From Williamsia sterculiae (lineage in GTDB: Bacteria; Actinomycetota; Actinomycetes; Mycobacteriales; Mycobacteriaceae), in the NCBI RefSeq assembly GCF_900156495.1, contig NZ_FTNT01000002.1, forward strand, positions 526,359 through 590,358: a stretch of DNA of 64,000 bases, given 5' to 3'. The notes beneath the pieces were generated by a model. The model made no database searches. It worked only from the letters and a program-made list of their open reading frames with translations, and was not told the DNA's origin. Numbering within the stretch: position 1 is the stretch's first letter; each line of letters starts with the position of its first letter. Position numbers and translations under genes: made by a program. Below, piece by piece: positions 8,408 to 17,932 of this stretch.

Positions 8408-9550
8408 TCACGACCGCGTCGTGTCGATGCCCAGGCTCATACCGGCGAGGCCACGACGCCGGACCGCCAGGCGGTCGGCGACCGCACGCAGCGCAGAGCC
8501 CGCGGACGACGCGGGCGCGGACAACACCAACGGCACCCCGGCGTCTCCGCCCTCCCGCAACGTCGGGTCCAGCGGGATCTGTCCGAGCAGTGGCACCTCC
8601 GCACCCACCGCGCGGCTGAGGCGTTCGGCGACCACCTCGCCGCCACCGGAGCCGAAGGGTTCCATGCGGGTGCCGTCGGGAAGTTCCATCCACGACATGT
8701 TCTCCACCACACCCAGGATTTTCTGCCGGGTCTGCAGAGCGATGGCACCCGCCCGTTCGGCGACCTCCGCGGCTGCCTGCTGCGGTGTGGTGACCACCAA
8801 TATCTCGGCACCCGGGATCAGCTGGGCGATGGAGATGGCCACGTCACCGGTGCCCGGCGGGAGATCGAGCAGCAGGATGTCGAGATCGCCCCAGTAGACA
8901 TCGGCCAGGAACTGCTGCAGCGCGCGGTGCAACATCGGCCCACGCCACACCACCGGGGTGTTGCCGCTGGTGAACTGGGCGATCGAGATGAACTTCACGC
9001 CGTGCGCACTCGGCGGCATGATCATCTTCTCCACCTGCGTGGGTTTCGCGTCGTTTCCCAGCATCCGGGGCACGGAATGACCGTAGATGTCGGCATCGAG
9101 CACCCCGACGGTCAGGCCCTTCTCGGCGAGTGCGGCGGCCAGGTTCACCGTCACACTCGACTTGCCCACCCCGCCCTTTCCGGAGGCCACCGCATAGACG
9201 CGGGTCAGCGAGCCGGGCTGGGCGAAGGGGATCACCGCCTCGGCCCGGTCACCGCGTAGCGATTTGCGCAACTCGGTCCGTTGGGCGTCGTCCATCACGT
9301 CGAGTTCGACGGCGATCGCGCCCACCCCGGCCACGTCGGCGACGGCGGTGGTCACTCGCTGGGTGATCTCGGTGCGCAGCGGACAGCCCGCCGTGGTCAG
9401 ATAGATGCCGATGTCGACCGCACCGTCGGCAGCGATGTCGATGGACTTGACCATGCCCAGCTCGGTGATCGGTTTGCCGATCTCGGGGTCCGTCACACCG
9501 CTGAGCGCGGATCGGATCGTCGATTCGGTGGGCAACACGTCGGTACTCAT
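8408..9550 (-). CDS. mrp: Iron-sulfur cluster carrier Mrp/ApbC (P-loop NTPase)
   Basis: Cytoplasmic ATPase that carries or inserts Fe-S clusters. The N-terminal MIP18-like domain (about 1-90, DPEIGKPITELGMV) precedes a deviant Walker A, ASGKGGVGKSSVTVNLA, and the switch motif DADIYGHSVPRMLG. LLLDLPPGTGDVA is the Walker B region. The typical CxxC near the C-terminus of Mrp is not visible here; the matching region reads VVENMSW. ATG 9550 gives 380 residues; a GTG two codons earlier is possible. It converges with tatB across a 13-bp gap and lies upstream of no other gene in its operon. Confidence 0.9.
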   Translation of the reverse strand: MSTDVLPTESTIRSALSGVTDPEIGKPITELGMVKSIDIAADGAVDIGIYLTTAGCPLRTEITQRVTTAVADVAGVGAIAVELDVMDDAQRTELRKSLRGDRAEAVIPFAQPGSLTRVYAVASGKGGVGKSSVTVNLAAALAEKGLTVGVLDADIYGHSVPRMLGNDAKPTQVEKMIMPPSAHGVKFISIAQFTSGNTPVVWRGPMLHRALQQFLADVYWGDLDILLLDLPPGTGDVAISIAQLIPGAEILVVTTPQQAAAEVAERAGAIALQTRQKILGVVENMSWMELPDGTRMEPFGSGGGEVVAERLSRAVGAEVPLLGQIPLDPTLREGGDAGVPLVLSAPASSAGSALRAVADRLAVRRRGLAGMSLGIDTTRS

Positions 9551-9593
9551 CCCCACCAGACTATCGCCGTCCGCGGACGTCCCCGTGTCGCGG

Positions 9594-11606
9594 TCAGTGG
9601 GCGGGAGCCGAGGCGGGCACCTTCTGTGCCGGTTTCCTTGTCGCCGGAGGGGGCGGCGGGGGCAGCGTCGGCAGCTTGATGCAGACGATGAAGCACGGTG
9701 CCTGTGACGAGGGCGGCGTCACCGAGGAACTCGACCCCGAAGAATTCGGTGGAGAGGGACGCGGCGGCGCCGAACTCGACGAGGACTTCGACGACGAGGA
9801 CGCCGAATCCTTCGGCGGCGCGACGCCCGCCGCCGACCCCGCGGGTGGCAACACCCCGATGGGGTTGGTCGGCATGGTTCCGGTCGAATAAGCGATGGCC
9901 CAGCCGATCACGTCGCTCACGTACTGCAACGAGTTGTTGTAGCGCAGGACCGCGGGAACCCTCTCGCCCACCGAGAAGATGTCCTTCACCCCCGCACACA
10001 GGTAGTTCCCGGCGGCCAGGGTGGCGTCGAAGATGTTGTTCGGATCGGCCTTGCCGTCACCGTTGCCGTCGGCACCCCATTTCGCCCAGGTGCTGGGGAT
10101 GAACTGCATCGGACCCACCGCACGGTCGTGTCCGGCATCACCGTCGTATGCGCCCTTGTCGGTGTCATCGATGACCTCGTTGCCCGCCAGGGTTCCGTTC
10201 AGCACCGGTCCGAGGATCGGCTGCAACGTTGTCCCGGCGGCGTCGACGGCGCCGTTGTCCGCGTGACCGGATTCGATCCGGCCGATGCCTGCGAGCAGGA
10301 ACCACGGGAGTTTGCACGCCGGGTCCTCGGCGCCGACCCGATCGGCGGCGAGTTTGTAGGCCTGCAGCACGATGCCGGGGATGCCCAGTGGACCGGACGG
10401 CAGGTTGACGATGGCTCCCGCGGCACCCGCGGTCGCGCCGCCGCCGGCACCGGTCCCCAGGATCGCGGCAGCACCCATCGGGGCCGCCGGTGGTGCGAAA
10501 CCGCTCAGCGATGCCTGCGTACCCCCGTCGACCACCGCGGCCAGCGGGGTCGCCTTCTCGGCGGCGGTGACGCGGACCGGTGCGAGTTGAGCGCTCGACG
10601 AGGTCGCGGCCAACAACCCCGCCCCGATCAGTGCGCTGAGCACGCCGACGATCGCGACCTTCGGGACGCCCAGCCGACGTCCGTCGCGCTCGTCGGGGTC
10701 CACGGCGTCGGGATCCGGGTCGAAGTCGGAGAAGTCCTCGTGGTCGTAGAAGAAGTAGTCGTCGGGGTCGGTGGCGGCGTCGACCGTGGTCCACTCGTCG
10801 TCGGCGCCGAGTGGGGGATCGGCGACAGGGGCCAGCTGTGTGGTCTCGGCCTCGTAAGCGCTGTAGGCGACGGGACCGAACACCTCGGTGGGTGCGTCGA
10901 CAGGGTCGGCGAGCGAAACCGATTCGGCGGCGGGCGCGTCGGCCTCGGTCGGCGTGTCATCGGCCGACGCGGCCTCGGTGGCCGAGGCCTCGTCGTCGAT
11001 CGCGACGACGGGCACCGTCTCGCCGGTCTCGTCCGCCTCGGCGGCGTCCGGTGTTTCACCGCCGGCGACCGGGGTGATGTCGTCCTGGGGCTCGTCCGCC
11101 TCATCGGCGACCCCTGGGGTCTCGGATGACTTCTCGGTGGTGCACTCGGTCGCGACTGTCTCGGTCGGTGTCTCGTCCGCCTCGGCGACGTCGGCGGCAG
11201 GCGCGTGCGCATCATTCGGTTCGACGGCGTCGACCACAGCAGGGACCGGCTCGCCACCCGCACCTGCCACGTCGTCCGGGACCTCGGCCGGCTCGTCGGT
11301 GTCGGCAGGGGACTCGGCCGCCTCGTCGGCATCGGCCTCGACCGACCCCTGGTCTGCCTCATCCGCCTCGGCTGACACGTCCGTCTCCGGCTCTGCCGAC
11401 ACACCCGCCCCCGGCTCGTCCGTGGCAGCCACGGTGGTCGGCCGGTCGTCGGGGATCGCTGTCACCGACTCGTGGTCATCGAGCGCGGTGTCGACGGTGT
11501 GGTCGTCAGGGGACCCGTCGGGGCCGACGGGTCGGTCTACGTCCTTCGGGGTGGTGTCGTCGCTGTTCGAAGGCGCGCTGAAACGGCGCCACCACCGGCT
11601 CGGTCC
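9594..11606 (-). CDS. Membrane-anchored lytic transglycosylase with long acidic cytoplasmic tail (Rv1230c-like)
   Basis: Peptidoglycan-cleaving lytic transglycosylase of the MltB/SLT_2 type. From GTG 11606 the 670 residues comprise a 300-residue Asp/Glu/Thr/Ala-rich disordered cytoplasmic region, one transmembrane helix (about 315-337, VAIVGVLSALIGAGLLAA), an extracytoplasmic linker and the catalytic domain with the Glu in LLAGIGRIESGH (near 444), then AVGPMQFIPSTWAKWGADGNGDGKADPNN, where DGNGDGKAD looks like an EF-hand calcium loop. A Ser- and Pro-rich tail ends the protein. GGGAG lies 7 nt before GTG 11606; GTG 11636 is also in frame. Position next to mrp matches Rv1230c. Confidence 0.85.
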   Translation of the reverse strand, partial: GPSRWWRRFSAPSNSDDTTPKDVDRPVGPDGSPDDHTVDTALDDHESVTAIPDDRPTTVAATDEPGAGVSAEPETDVSAEADEADQGSVEADADEAAESPADTDEPAEVPDDVAGAGGEPVPAVVDAVEPNDAHAPAADVAEADETPTETVATECTTEKSSETPGVADEADEPQDDITPVAGGETPDAAEADETGETVPVVAIDDEASATEAASADDTPTEADAPAAESVSLADPVDAPTEVFGPVAYSAYEAETTQLAPVADPPLGADDEWTTVDAATDPDDYFFYDHEDFSDFDPDPDAVDPDERDGRRLGVPKVAIVGVLSALIGAGLLAATSSSAQLAPVRVTAAEKATPLAAVVDGGTQASLSGFAPPAAPMGAAAILGTGAGGGATAGAAGAIVNLPSGPLGIPGIVLQAYKLAADRVGAEDPACKLPWFLLAGIGRIESGHADNGAVDAAGTTLQPILGPVLNGTLAGNEVIDDTDKGAYDGDAGHDRAVGPMQFIPSTWAKWGADGNGDGKADPNNIFDATLAAGNYLCAGVKDIFSVGERVPAVLRYNNSLQYVSDVIGWAIAYSTGTMPTNPIGVLPPAGSAAGVAPPKDSASSSSKSSSSSAPPRPSPPNSSGSSSSVTPPSSQAPCFIVCIKLPTLPPPPPPATRKPAQKVPASAPAH

Positions 11607-11862
11607 CACCAGACAACTCCCAACGTCGAAGTCCACATCTCCGGTGAGGTCGGTTCCGGCCCCCTGCCCGTCGCGAGTCTGTCACTGCGCGAAGCGAATC
11701 GACCTGTCAACACCGGAGCCTGCGCTCCGTTCCGGACGGTTCTATCAGTCCTTGTGACTCACACTACATACGCGGGCACGATGCGTTGCGGAAAGTCTCA
11801 AATGTCCTCCCTGACCCAGTCGTCGCAGCAGCAGCGCCCGTTACTCGGCTCACACAGAAGGG
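11607..11862. other. 256-bp gap upstream of the lytic transglycosylase gene
   Basis: No convincing gene is seen. The gap should hold the promoter of the minus-strand transglycosylase gene. The 11-bp palindrome TGTGACTCACA at 11753-11763 resembles half-sites of CRP-family regulators but lacks their usual 6-bp spacer. No clear -35/-10 pair could be assigned. Confidence 0.4.
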
Positions 11863-12528
11863 TCAACGGGCGTCGTGGCGATCGAGATCGCGCACCTCGG
11901 TGCCGTCCGGCGACCCCGCACCCGACGACCCGTTCTGCTTCGCGGCCTTCTTGGCATCGGCCTTGTTCTTGGTGCCCTTCTTCGACTCCGACCGGTGTCG
12001 CGGATCGTCACGGGACTCCGGATGCGGATCCCCGTCATCGGTGTCGAGGCGTTTGGTGAGCTCCCCGAGGAGGTCGTCGAGCTCTTTGCGCAGGTAGTCG
12101 CGGGTGACGGTGTCGCCGACGGCCAGCCGTACCGCGGCCAGCTCACGGGCGAGGAACTCGGTGTCCGCCTTGGTCTGCTCGGCGCGCAGCCGGTCCTCCT
12201 CCAACGCCACCCGGTCGCGGTTCTCCTGGCGGTTCTGGGCCAGCAGGATCAACGGCGCCGCGTAGGCGGCCTGGGTGGAGAAGGCCAGGTTCAGCAGGAT
12301 GAAGGGGTAGGGGTCCCAGCGGATGGAGACCGCGGCCAGGTTCAACCCGATCCAGACCACGACGATCACCGTCTGGATCGCCAGATACCGACCGGTGCCG
12401 AGGAACCGCGCGATCCGCTCGCTGTAGACGCCGATGGCATCGGTGTTGACGTTGAGGCGCAACCCTCGACGCTGGCGTGGCGTGTCCAGACGGCGCCCGG
12501 CGGTGCTGCTGGTGCGTTCCGGGCTCAT
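11863..12528 (-). CDS. DUF1003 membrane protein (Rv1231c-like)
   Basis: Function unknown. The 221-residue protein has a cytoplasmic N-terminus (YSERIARFLGTGRYL), two transmembrane helices near 50-105 (TVIVVVWIGLNLAAV and YPFILLNLAFSTQAAYAAPLILL) followed by the DUF1003 signature QNRQENRDRVALEEDR, then a long charged helix that could form a coiled coil and a Lys/Asp-rich tail. Its ATG overlaps the stop of the MgtE-like gene (ATGA), so the two are translated together. This supports a shared role, perhaps in divalent-cation handling, but nothing in the sequence proves it. Confidence 0.85.
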   Translation of the reverse strand: MSPERTSSTAGRRLDTPRQRRGLRLNVNTDAIGVYSERIARFLGTGRYLAIQTVIVVVWIGLNLAAVSIRWDPYPFILLNLAFSTQAAYAAPLILLAQNRQENRDRVALEEDRLRAEQTKADTEFLARELAAVRLAVGDTVTRDYLRKELDDLLGELTKRLDTDDGDPHPESRDDPRHRSESKKGTKNKADAKKAAKQNGSSGAGSPDGTEVRDLDRHDAR

Positions 12529-13832
12529 CGGCTCACGCCGCTCGGCTGGGTGCCCATCTCCGAGACCTTCGTCTCGTTCTCACGCCAGTCCTCGGGCAGC
12601 AGGTGGTCCAGCAGGTCGTCCACCGTCACCGCGCCGACCAGGTGATCGTCCTCGTCGACCACCGGACCACACACCAGGTTGTAGGTGGCGAAGTATCGGG
12701 TGACGGTGTCCATGTCGTCCTCCGGGCTCAGGGTGGCCAGGTCCGCGTCGACGATCCCGCCGACGAGGTTCGCCGGGGGTTCACGCAGCAACGCCTGCAG
12801 GTGGACACAGCCGAGGTACTTGCCGGTCGGGGTGGCGGTGGGCGGACGTACCACGAAGGTGAGGCTCGCGGACGCCGGGGTGAGATCGGGGTTGCGGGCA
12901 CGGGCCAGCGCCTCGGCGACGGTGGTGCTCGCCGTCACCACCAGCGGTTCGGGGGTCATCAGTCCGCCCGCGGTGTCGGGTTCGTGCACCATCAGGCGGC
13001 GGACCGGCTCGGACTCCTGGGGATCCATCCGTTGCAGCAGGGCCTCGGCCTCGGTGGCAGGCAGTTCGCGCAACAGGTCGGCCGCGTCGTCGGGGTCCAT
13101 CGCCTCCAACACGTCGGCCGCCCGCTCCACCTCCAGATGGGTCAGCAGGTCGGTCTGGTCGTCGCTGGGGAGTTCCTGCACCACGTCGGCGAGGCGCTCG
13201 TCGTCCAGGGCGTTGGCGATCTCCTGACGCCGCTTGCTCGGCAGCTCGCGCAACGCATTCGCCACGTCCGCCGCACGCATACCCTCGAACTGCGACAAAA
13301 CCTGCGCCACACCCTGGTTGGGGAGTTGCAGCGAGCTGTGGGTCAGACCCCGGACATTGGTCCAGTCCACCACGTGGGTCTGCGCCCGCCGACCGAGCCG
13401 CGACCGCCCGCCGCGCACCGCTATCCGGTTGACCACCCAGTCCCGTGTGCGGGTGCGTTCGATGGCCAGATCGACGATCGTGAGGTCGACGTCGCGCAGG
13501 TTGGGCAGGTCGGGGTCGTCGACGCGAACCCGTGAGTCCAGGACCTGTCCGATGGCCAACGCCTCGCCGGTCCGCAGGTTCAGCCGCCGTAGGCTCACCG
13601 TTCCGGTGTTCAGGGTGACCGAGGTCGGTTCGATGGCGGTGACGCGGAGCATGGGCACGAAGATCCGTCGTCGGGTGGTGAGCTCCACCGCCAACCCCAG
13701 CACCCGCGGCGGCTGGCCACCGGTGCGGATGGCGATGACCAGGTCACGCACCCGACCGATCGACTCACCGTCGGGACCGAGTACCGCGAGGCCGACGAGC
13801 CGTGCCACGAACGCCTTGCTCACCACTGCCAT
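12525..13832 (-). CDS. PRC-barrel/MgtE-N/CBS protein lacking a channel domain (Rv1232c-like)
   Basis: Cytosolic regulatory-type protein of 435 residues. It begins with PRC-barrel-like segments (about 1-80, LVGLAVLGPDGESIGRVRDLVI, and a second near 90-180), then an MgtE N-terminal helical domain (about 190-300, with repeated LRELPS/VQELPSDDQ and AMDPDDAADLLRELP) and a pair of CBS domains (about 300-425, MTPEPLVVTAS and GAVTVDDLLDHLL). No transmembrane segment follows, so it is not itself an MgtE magnesium channel. ATG 13832 gives the same length as Rv1232c. The downstream DUF1003 gene overlaps by 4 nt. Confidence 0.85.
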   Translation of the reverse strand: MAVVSKAFVARLVGLAVLGPDGESIGRVRDLVIAIRTGGQPPRVLGLAVELTTRRRIFVPMLRVTAIEPTSVTLNTGTVSLRRLNLRTGEALAIGQVLDSRVRVDDPDLPNLRDVDLTIVDLAIERTRTRDWVVNRIAVRGGRSRLGRRAQTHVVDWTNVRGLTHSSLQLPNQGVAQVLSQFEGMRAADVANALRELPSKRRQEIANALDDERLADVVQELPSDDQTDLLTHLEVERAADVLEAMDPDDAADLLRELPATEAEALLQRMDPQESEPVRRLMVHEPDTAGGLMTPEPLVVTASTTVAEALARARNPDLTPASASLTFVVRPPTATPTGKYLGCVHLQALLREPPANLVGGIVDADLATLSPEDDMDTVTRYFATYNLVCGPVVDEDDHLVGAVTVDDLLDHLLPEDWRENETKVSEMGTQPSGVSR

Positions 13833-13918
13833 GGCAGTAAGGGTAATAGTGGGGGGTGCACCCTCTCGTGCCCACCGAGACCGTGGGCACGATCGCCCAG
13901 CACAGGAGCGCAGTAGAG

Positions 13919-14407
13919 ATGACCAACCCGATGCGACCGGGAACGCGCGCCACACCGGGTCTGCCGACCCCGCCGAGGGGCTGGCCGATCGGCTCGTACG
14001 CCACCTACGCCGAGGCGCAGCGTGCCGTCGACTACCTGTCCGACGAGACTTTCCCGGTGGAGGACGTGACCATCGTCGGGGTGGACCTGATGCAGGTCGA
14101 GCGGGTGTTGGGTCGACTCACCTGGGCCAAGGTCGTCGGTGGCGGCATCGTCTCCGGTGCCTGGCTCGGCCTGTTCTTCGGACTGATGGTCAGCCTGGTC
14201 ACCGGGCACGCGCTGGTGCCCATCCTGTTCGGGCTGATCGGCGGTGTGGTGTTCGGGGCGATCAGCACGTCCATCCCGTACGCCGCCACCCGCGGCCAAC
14301 GCGACTTCGCCTCCACGATGCAACTCGTCGCCGGTCGTTACGACGTGATCTGTGATCCGAAGAGTGCCGAACGGGCCCGCGACATGCTCTCTCGCTTGAC
14401 CATCTGA
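13919..14407 (+). CDS. Small membrane protein with general-stress 17M-like domain (Rv1234-like)
   Basis: A 162-residue protein with an N-terminal soluble domain (GWPIGSYATYAEAQRAVDYLSDETFPVEDVTIVGVDL) resembling general stress protein 17M, followed by a hydrophobic hairpin (about 75-115, VVGGGIVSGAWLGLFFGLMVSLVTG and ILFGLIGGVVFGAIS) and a short soluble end. ATG 13919 is chosen for AGGAGC about 15 nt upstream with GTAGAG nearer; GTG 13856 is an in-frame alternative. It lies divergent from the MgtE-like gene and ahead of lpqY, as Rv1234 does. Function unknown. Confidence 0.8.
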   Translation: MTNPMRPGTRATPGLPTPPRGWPIGSYATYAEAQRAVDYLSDETFPVEDVTIVGVDLMQVERVLGRLTWAKVVGGGIVSGAWLGLFFGLMVSLVTGHALVPILFGLIGGVVFGAISTSIPYAATRGQRDFASTMQLVAGRYDVICDPKSAERARDMLSRLTI

Positions 14408-14505
14408 CCGACGGGTCGACCGCTCCCCGCGCCGGTGAACGGTTCCGTACCGGCGATGACCAGGTCTGCGTTCGGTATCGAGTTGGCACGATCATCCCGA
14501 ATGTG

Positions 14506-14533
14506 TTGCGTGTCACTATGCGGTGTCTATAAG
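14506..14533 (+). promoter_or_regulatory. Candidate promoter for lpqY-sugABC
   Basis: TTGCGT (14506-14511), 16-bp spacer, TATAAG (14528-14533), about 70 bp before the lpqY start. It is the best -35/-10 pair in the 193-bp gap and would drive the four-gene trehalose importer. Confidence 0.5.
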
Positions 14534-14600
14534 TTACCCGCAGACATCCATCGGGGCATCGTCTGGCAACACCTGCATGCCCGCCAGGCAAGGAGGCTGC

Positions 14601-16064
14601 ATGCAGTCCAGGTACGGGGTGCAGTCCGTGAAGGGCAGCCGTCCGCGGGGCCGGATCGCCCTCGCCGCGGTGGCCGCTGCGGCGGTGCTGCCGTTGGTGA
14701 GCGCCTGCGGTTCCGACTCGTCGCGCGGGACCATCAACATCTACCCGCCCGCCGACGGGGCCAAGTTCATCGAACAGGCGGCGCAGACCTGCAGTGCGAA
14801 CTCCGGTGGGAAGTACAAGATCGTCACCCACCCGCTGCCCAAGGCCGCCGACGACCAGCGGTTGCAACTGGCCCGACGACTGGCGGGCAACGACCACTCC
14901 CTGGACCTGATGGGGATGGACGTGGTGTGGACCGCCGAGTTCGCCGATGCGGGGTGGGTGGCCAAGGTGCCCGATGCACTGGCGGCGAAGGTGAAGAAGG
15001 ACACGCTGGGCGGCCCGCTGGAGACGGCCCTGTGGAAAACCAAGGACGACAAGGACAAGACCCTCTACGCCATCCCGACGTGGACCAACACCCAGCTGCT
15101 GTGGTTTCGCCCGGATGTGTTGAAGAAGTACACGGGCTCTGCCACCCCACCACAGACCTGGGACCAGCTGCTGGCCGAGAACAAGAAGATCACCGCGGCG
15201 GGCGGACCGAGCTATGTGATGGTGCAGGGCAAGCAGTACGAGGGCCTGATGGTCTGGTTCAACTCGGTGCTCGCCAGTGCCGGTGGGCAGGTCGTCGACC
15301 CCGACGATGCGAGCAAGCAGACCCTGAACGACACCCCCGAGCATCGCGCGGCCACGGTCAAGGCTCTGCAGATCCTCAAGGCGGTGGCCACCGCACCGGG
15401 CCACGATCCGTCGATCACCAACAGCGACGAGAGCGCCGCCCGGTTGGGAATGGAGAACGGCAGCGCCACCTTCGAGATCAACTACCCCTTCGTGTTCCCC
15501 TCGATGCGCTCCAATGCCGCCGCCGGTGACGTCGCCTTCTTCCCGGAGATGGCGCAGAAGTACGGAAAACTGCTGGGCGATCCCGACAACTCGCCGCCGG
15601 ACAAGGAACTCGGTCCGGCCAACAACCTGGTGCGCACCAAGTTCGACTTCGGGTTGTACCCGGGAGTGAAACAGGGTGAACGGCCGCGCAGCACACCCGG
15701 TGGCGTGAACATCGCGGTGGCCAGCACCTCGCAGCAGAAGGACCTCGCCTTCACAGCCGCCCAATGTCTGACCGACACCGATTCCCAACGTCTGTACGCG
15801 GTCAGTGGTGGCACCCCGCCCACGCTGGCCTCGCTGTACGCCGACGCGGACTTCAAGGCCGCCTACCCGATGGGGGAGAAGATCAAGGAACAGCTGGAAT
15901 CGGGTGTCGCCGCTCCGCGACCTGCATCGCCGCAGTACCAGGCGATCTCGACGCTGCTCACCGCCAAGCTGAGCCCGGTGGGGTCGTGGGACCCCAACAC
16001 ACTCGTCGACCAACTCGCCGACGTCGTCAACGCCGCCATCGACGGTAAGGGGCTGATCCCGTGA
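14601..16064 (+). CDS. lpqY: Trehalose-binding lipoprotein LpqY
   Basis: Solute-binding lipoprotein of the LpqY-SugABC ABC importer, which in mycobacteria recovers trehalose released by mycolyl transfer. The 487-residue product has a signal peptide with a lipobox LPLVSAC (C36 lipidated), followed by an extracellular-solute-binding family 1 fold (LARRLAGNDHSLDLMGMDVVWTAEFA; LWFRPDVLKKY; FEINYPFVFPSM). ATG 14601 is preferred because AAGGAGG ends 4 nt upstream; earlier in-frame starts lack a ribosome site. The stop overlaps the sugA GTG. Confidence 0.93.
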   Translation: MQSRYGVQSVKGSRPRGRIALAAVAAAAVLPLVSACGSDSSRGTINIYPPADGAKFIEQAAQTCSANSGGKYKIVTHPLPKAADDQRLQLARRLAGNDHSLDLMGMDVVWTAEFADAGWVAKVPDALAAKVKKDTLGGPLETALWKTKDDKDKTLYAIPTWTNTQLLWFRPDVLKKYTGSATPPQTWDQLLAENKKITAAGGPSYVMVQGKQYEGLMVWFNSVLASAGGQVVDPDDASKQTLNDTPEHRAATVKALQILKAVATAPGHDPSITNSDESAARLGMENGSATFEINYPFVFPSMRSNAAAGDVAFFPEMAQKYGKLLGDPDNSPPDKELGPANNLVRTKFDFGLYPGVKQGERPRSTPGGVNIAVASTSQQKDLAFTAAQCLTDTDSQRLYAVSGGTPPTLASLYADADFKAAYPMGEKIKEQLESGVAAPRPASPQYQAISTLLTAKLSPVGSWDPNTLVDQLADVVNAAIDGKGLIP

Positions 16065-17095
16065 CCACAGCCGACGCAGCCGGAGAGTCGCATCGCGGCC
16101 GCCACGCGATGCCCGACGAGCTCAGTCCACGAGGCACCTCCACCGCCGTGGCGGGTGCCGGCCGACCGGGTGCACGTGCCGCCGCGACCAGGGGCGACGG
16201 GGCGGGTAAGCCGGTCCTCAGTGAGGGCAAGAGGGCCGAACGCCGACTGGGTCTCTGGCTCATCGCCCCTGCCGCGGTGTTGATGCTGGTGGTCACCGGA
16301 TACCCGATCGCCTACGCCTTCTACCTCAGCCTGTTCAAGGCCAGCTTGTCGGCGCCGGGGGAGAACAAGTTCATCTGGTTCTCCAACTACGGGGCGGCGC
16401 TCAGCGACGGGTACTGGTGGACCGCACTCGGCATCACCCTGTTCATCACCGTGGTCTCGGTGGCCATCGAATTGGTCCTCGGACTGGCCATCGCGATCGT
16501 CATGCACCGCACCATCTTCGGCCGTGGACTGATCCGCACCGTGGTGCTCATCCCGTACGGCATCGTCACCGCCGCGGCTGCGTTCTCGTGGTACTACGCG
16601 TGGACTCCCGACACCGGATATCTCGCCAACCTGCTGCCCACCGGCAGTGCACCGCTGACCGAACAGTGGCCGTCGTTGTTCATCATCATCCTGGCCGAGG
16701 TCTGGAAGACCACCCCGTTCATGGCGTTGCTGCTGCTCGCCGGGTTGGCCCTGGTCCCCGACGATCTGCAGAAGGCGGCTCAGGTGGACGGGGCCGGGGT
16801 GTGGACGCGACTGTTCCGCATCACGTTGCCGCTGATGAAGCCCGCGATCCTGGTGGCGCTGCTGTTCCGCACCCTGGACGCGTTCCGGGTCTTCGACAAC
16901 ATCTACGTCCTTACGGCGGGCAACAACAAGACCGCGTCGGTGTCGATGTTGGGGTACTCCAACCTGTTCAAGGCGTTCAACCTCGGCGTGGGGTCGGCCA
17001 TCAGCGTGCTGATCTTCATCTGCGTGGCCATCATCGCGTTCCTGTTCATCAAGGGTTTCGGGGCCTCGGCCCCCGGCGCCGAAGACGGAAGGTAA
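16061..17095 (+). CDS. sugA: Trehalose ABC importer permease SugA
   Basis: Inner-membrane permease of the trehalose importer. The 344 residues start with a hydrophilic extension of about 55 residues, then six predicted transmembrane helices, the first being [27 protein letters not shown]. The cytoplasmic EAA-type loop that docks the ATPase is [30 protein letters not shown] 16061 overlaps the lpqY stop (GTGA), and sugB starts 4 bp after the stop. The MalF-like fold and gene order match Rv1236. Confidence 0.93.
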   Translation: MTTADAAGESHRGRHAMPDELSPRGTSTAVAGAGRPGARAAATRGDGAGKPVLSEGKRAERRLGLWLIAPAAVLMLVVTGYPIAYAFYLSLFKASLSAPGENKFIWFSNYGAALSDGYWWTALGITLFITVVSVAIELVLGLAIAIVMHRTIFGRGLIRTVVLIPYGIVTAAAAFSWYYAWTPDTGYLANLLPTGSAPLTEQWPSLFIIILAEVWKTTPFMALLLLAGLALVPDDLQKAAQVDGAGVWTRLFRITLPLMKPAILVALLFRTLDAFRVFDNIYVLTAGNNKTASVSMLGYSNLFKAFNLGVGSAISVLIFICVAIIAFLFIKGFGASAPGAEDGR

Positions 17096-17099
17096 GCCC

Positions 17100-17930
17100 G
17101 TGAACAACACCCCGGGGCGCAAGGTCTGGTGGACGATCGTCAACCTGCTCGTCGTGCTGTACGCGCTCATCCCGGTCCTGTGGATCATCAGCCTGTCGTT
17201 CAAGACGCCGGGTACCGTCACCGACGGCAACCCGATCCCCACCAAGTGGACCCTGGAGAACTACACCGGCATCTTCTCCACCGACGACTTCACCAGTGCG
17301 CTGATCAACTCGATCGGCATCGGGTTGATCACCACCCTGATCGCAGTGGTCCTGGGCACCGTCGCCGCCTACGCTGTTGCCCGACTCGACTTCCCGGGAA
17401 AGAAGGCGTTCATCGGGGTGACCTTGCTGATCGCGATGTTCCCGCAGATCTCCCTGGTCACGCCGATGTTCAACATCGAGCGGGCGGTCGGACTGTTCGA
17501 CACCTGGGCCGGTGTCATCATCCCCTACATCACCTTCGCTCTGCCGTTGGCGGTGTACACGCTCACCGCGTTCTTCCGTGAGATCCCGTGGGAGCTCGAG
17601 AAAGCCGCGAAGATGGACGGCGCCACGCCGGCCCAGGCGTTCCGTCGCGTGGTGGCGCCGCTGGCCGCGCCGGGTATCGTCACCGCGGCAATCCTCGTGT
17701 TCATCTTCGCCTGGAACGACCTGCTGCTCGCCCTGGCACTGACCTCGACCACCAACTCCATCACCGCTCCGGTCATGATCACCAACTTCACCGGCAGCAG
17801 TCAGTTCGAGGAGCCGACCGGTTCGATCGCCGCCGCCGCGGTGATCATCACCATCCCGATCGTCGTCTTCGTCCTCTTTTTCCAACGTCGTATCGTCGCC
17901 GGCCTGACCTCCGGCGCTGTGAAGGGATAA
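17100..17930 (+). CDS. sugB: Trehalose ABC importer permease SugB
   Basis: Second permease of the trehalose importer (MalG-like). The 276 residues contain six predicted helices beginning with [21 protein letters not shown] and the EAA loop [32 protein letters not shown], which couples to SugC. GTG 17100 follows the sugA stop directly, and the TAA at 17928 is 2 bp from the sugC ATG. Length equals the typical family size. Confidence 0.93.
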   Translation: MNNTPGRKVWWTIVNLLVVLYALIPVLWIISLSFKTPGTVTDGNPIPTKWTLENYTGIFSTDDFTSALINSIGIGLITTLIAVVLGTVAAYAVARLDFPGKKAFIGVTLLIAMFPQISLVTPMFNIERAVGLFDTWAGVIIPYITFALPLAVYTLTAFFREIPWELEKAAKMDGATPAQAFRRVVAPLAAPGIVTAAILVFIFAWNDLLLALALTSTTNSITAPVMITNFTGSSQFEEPTGSIAAAAVIITIPIVVFVLFFQRRIVAGLTSGAVKG

Positions 17931-17932
17931 CC

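Noticed and set aside
10128-11757. Long plus-strand frames opposite the transglycosylase N-terminus
   Set aside because: Low-complexity Ser/Ala or Gly/Val sequence generated by the acidic repeat on the minus strand; no ribosome site or homology.
12525-13832. MgtE magnesium channel
   Set aside because: The regulatory domains are present but the transmembrane channel domain is absent.
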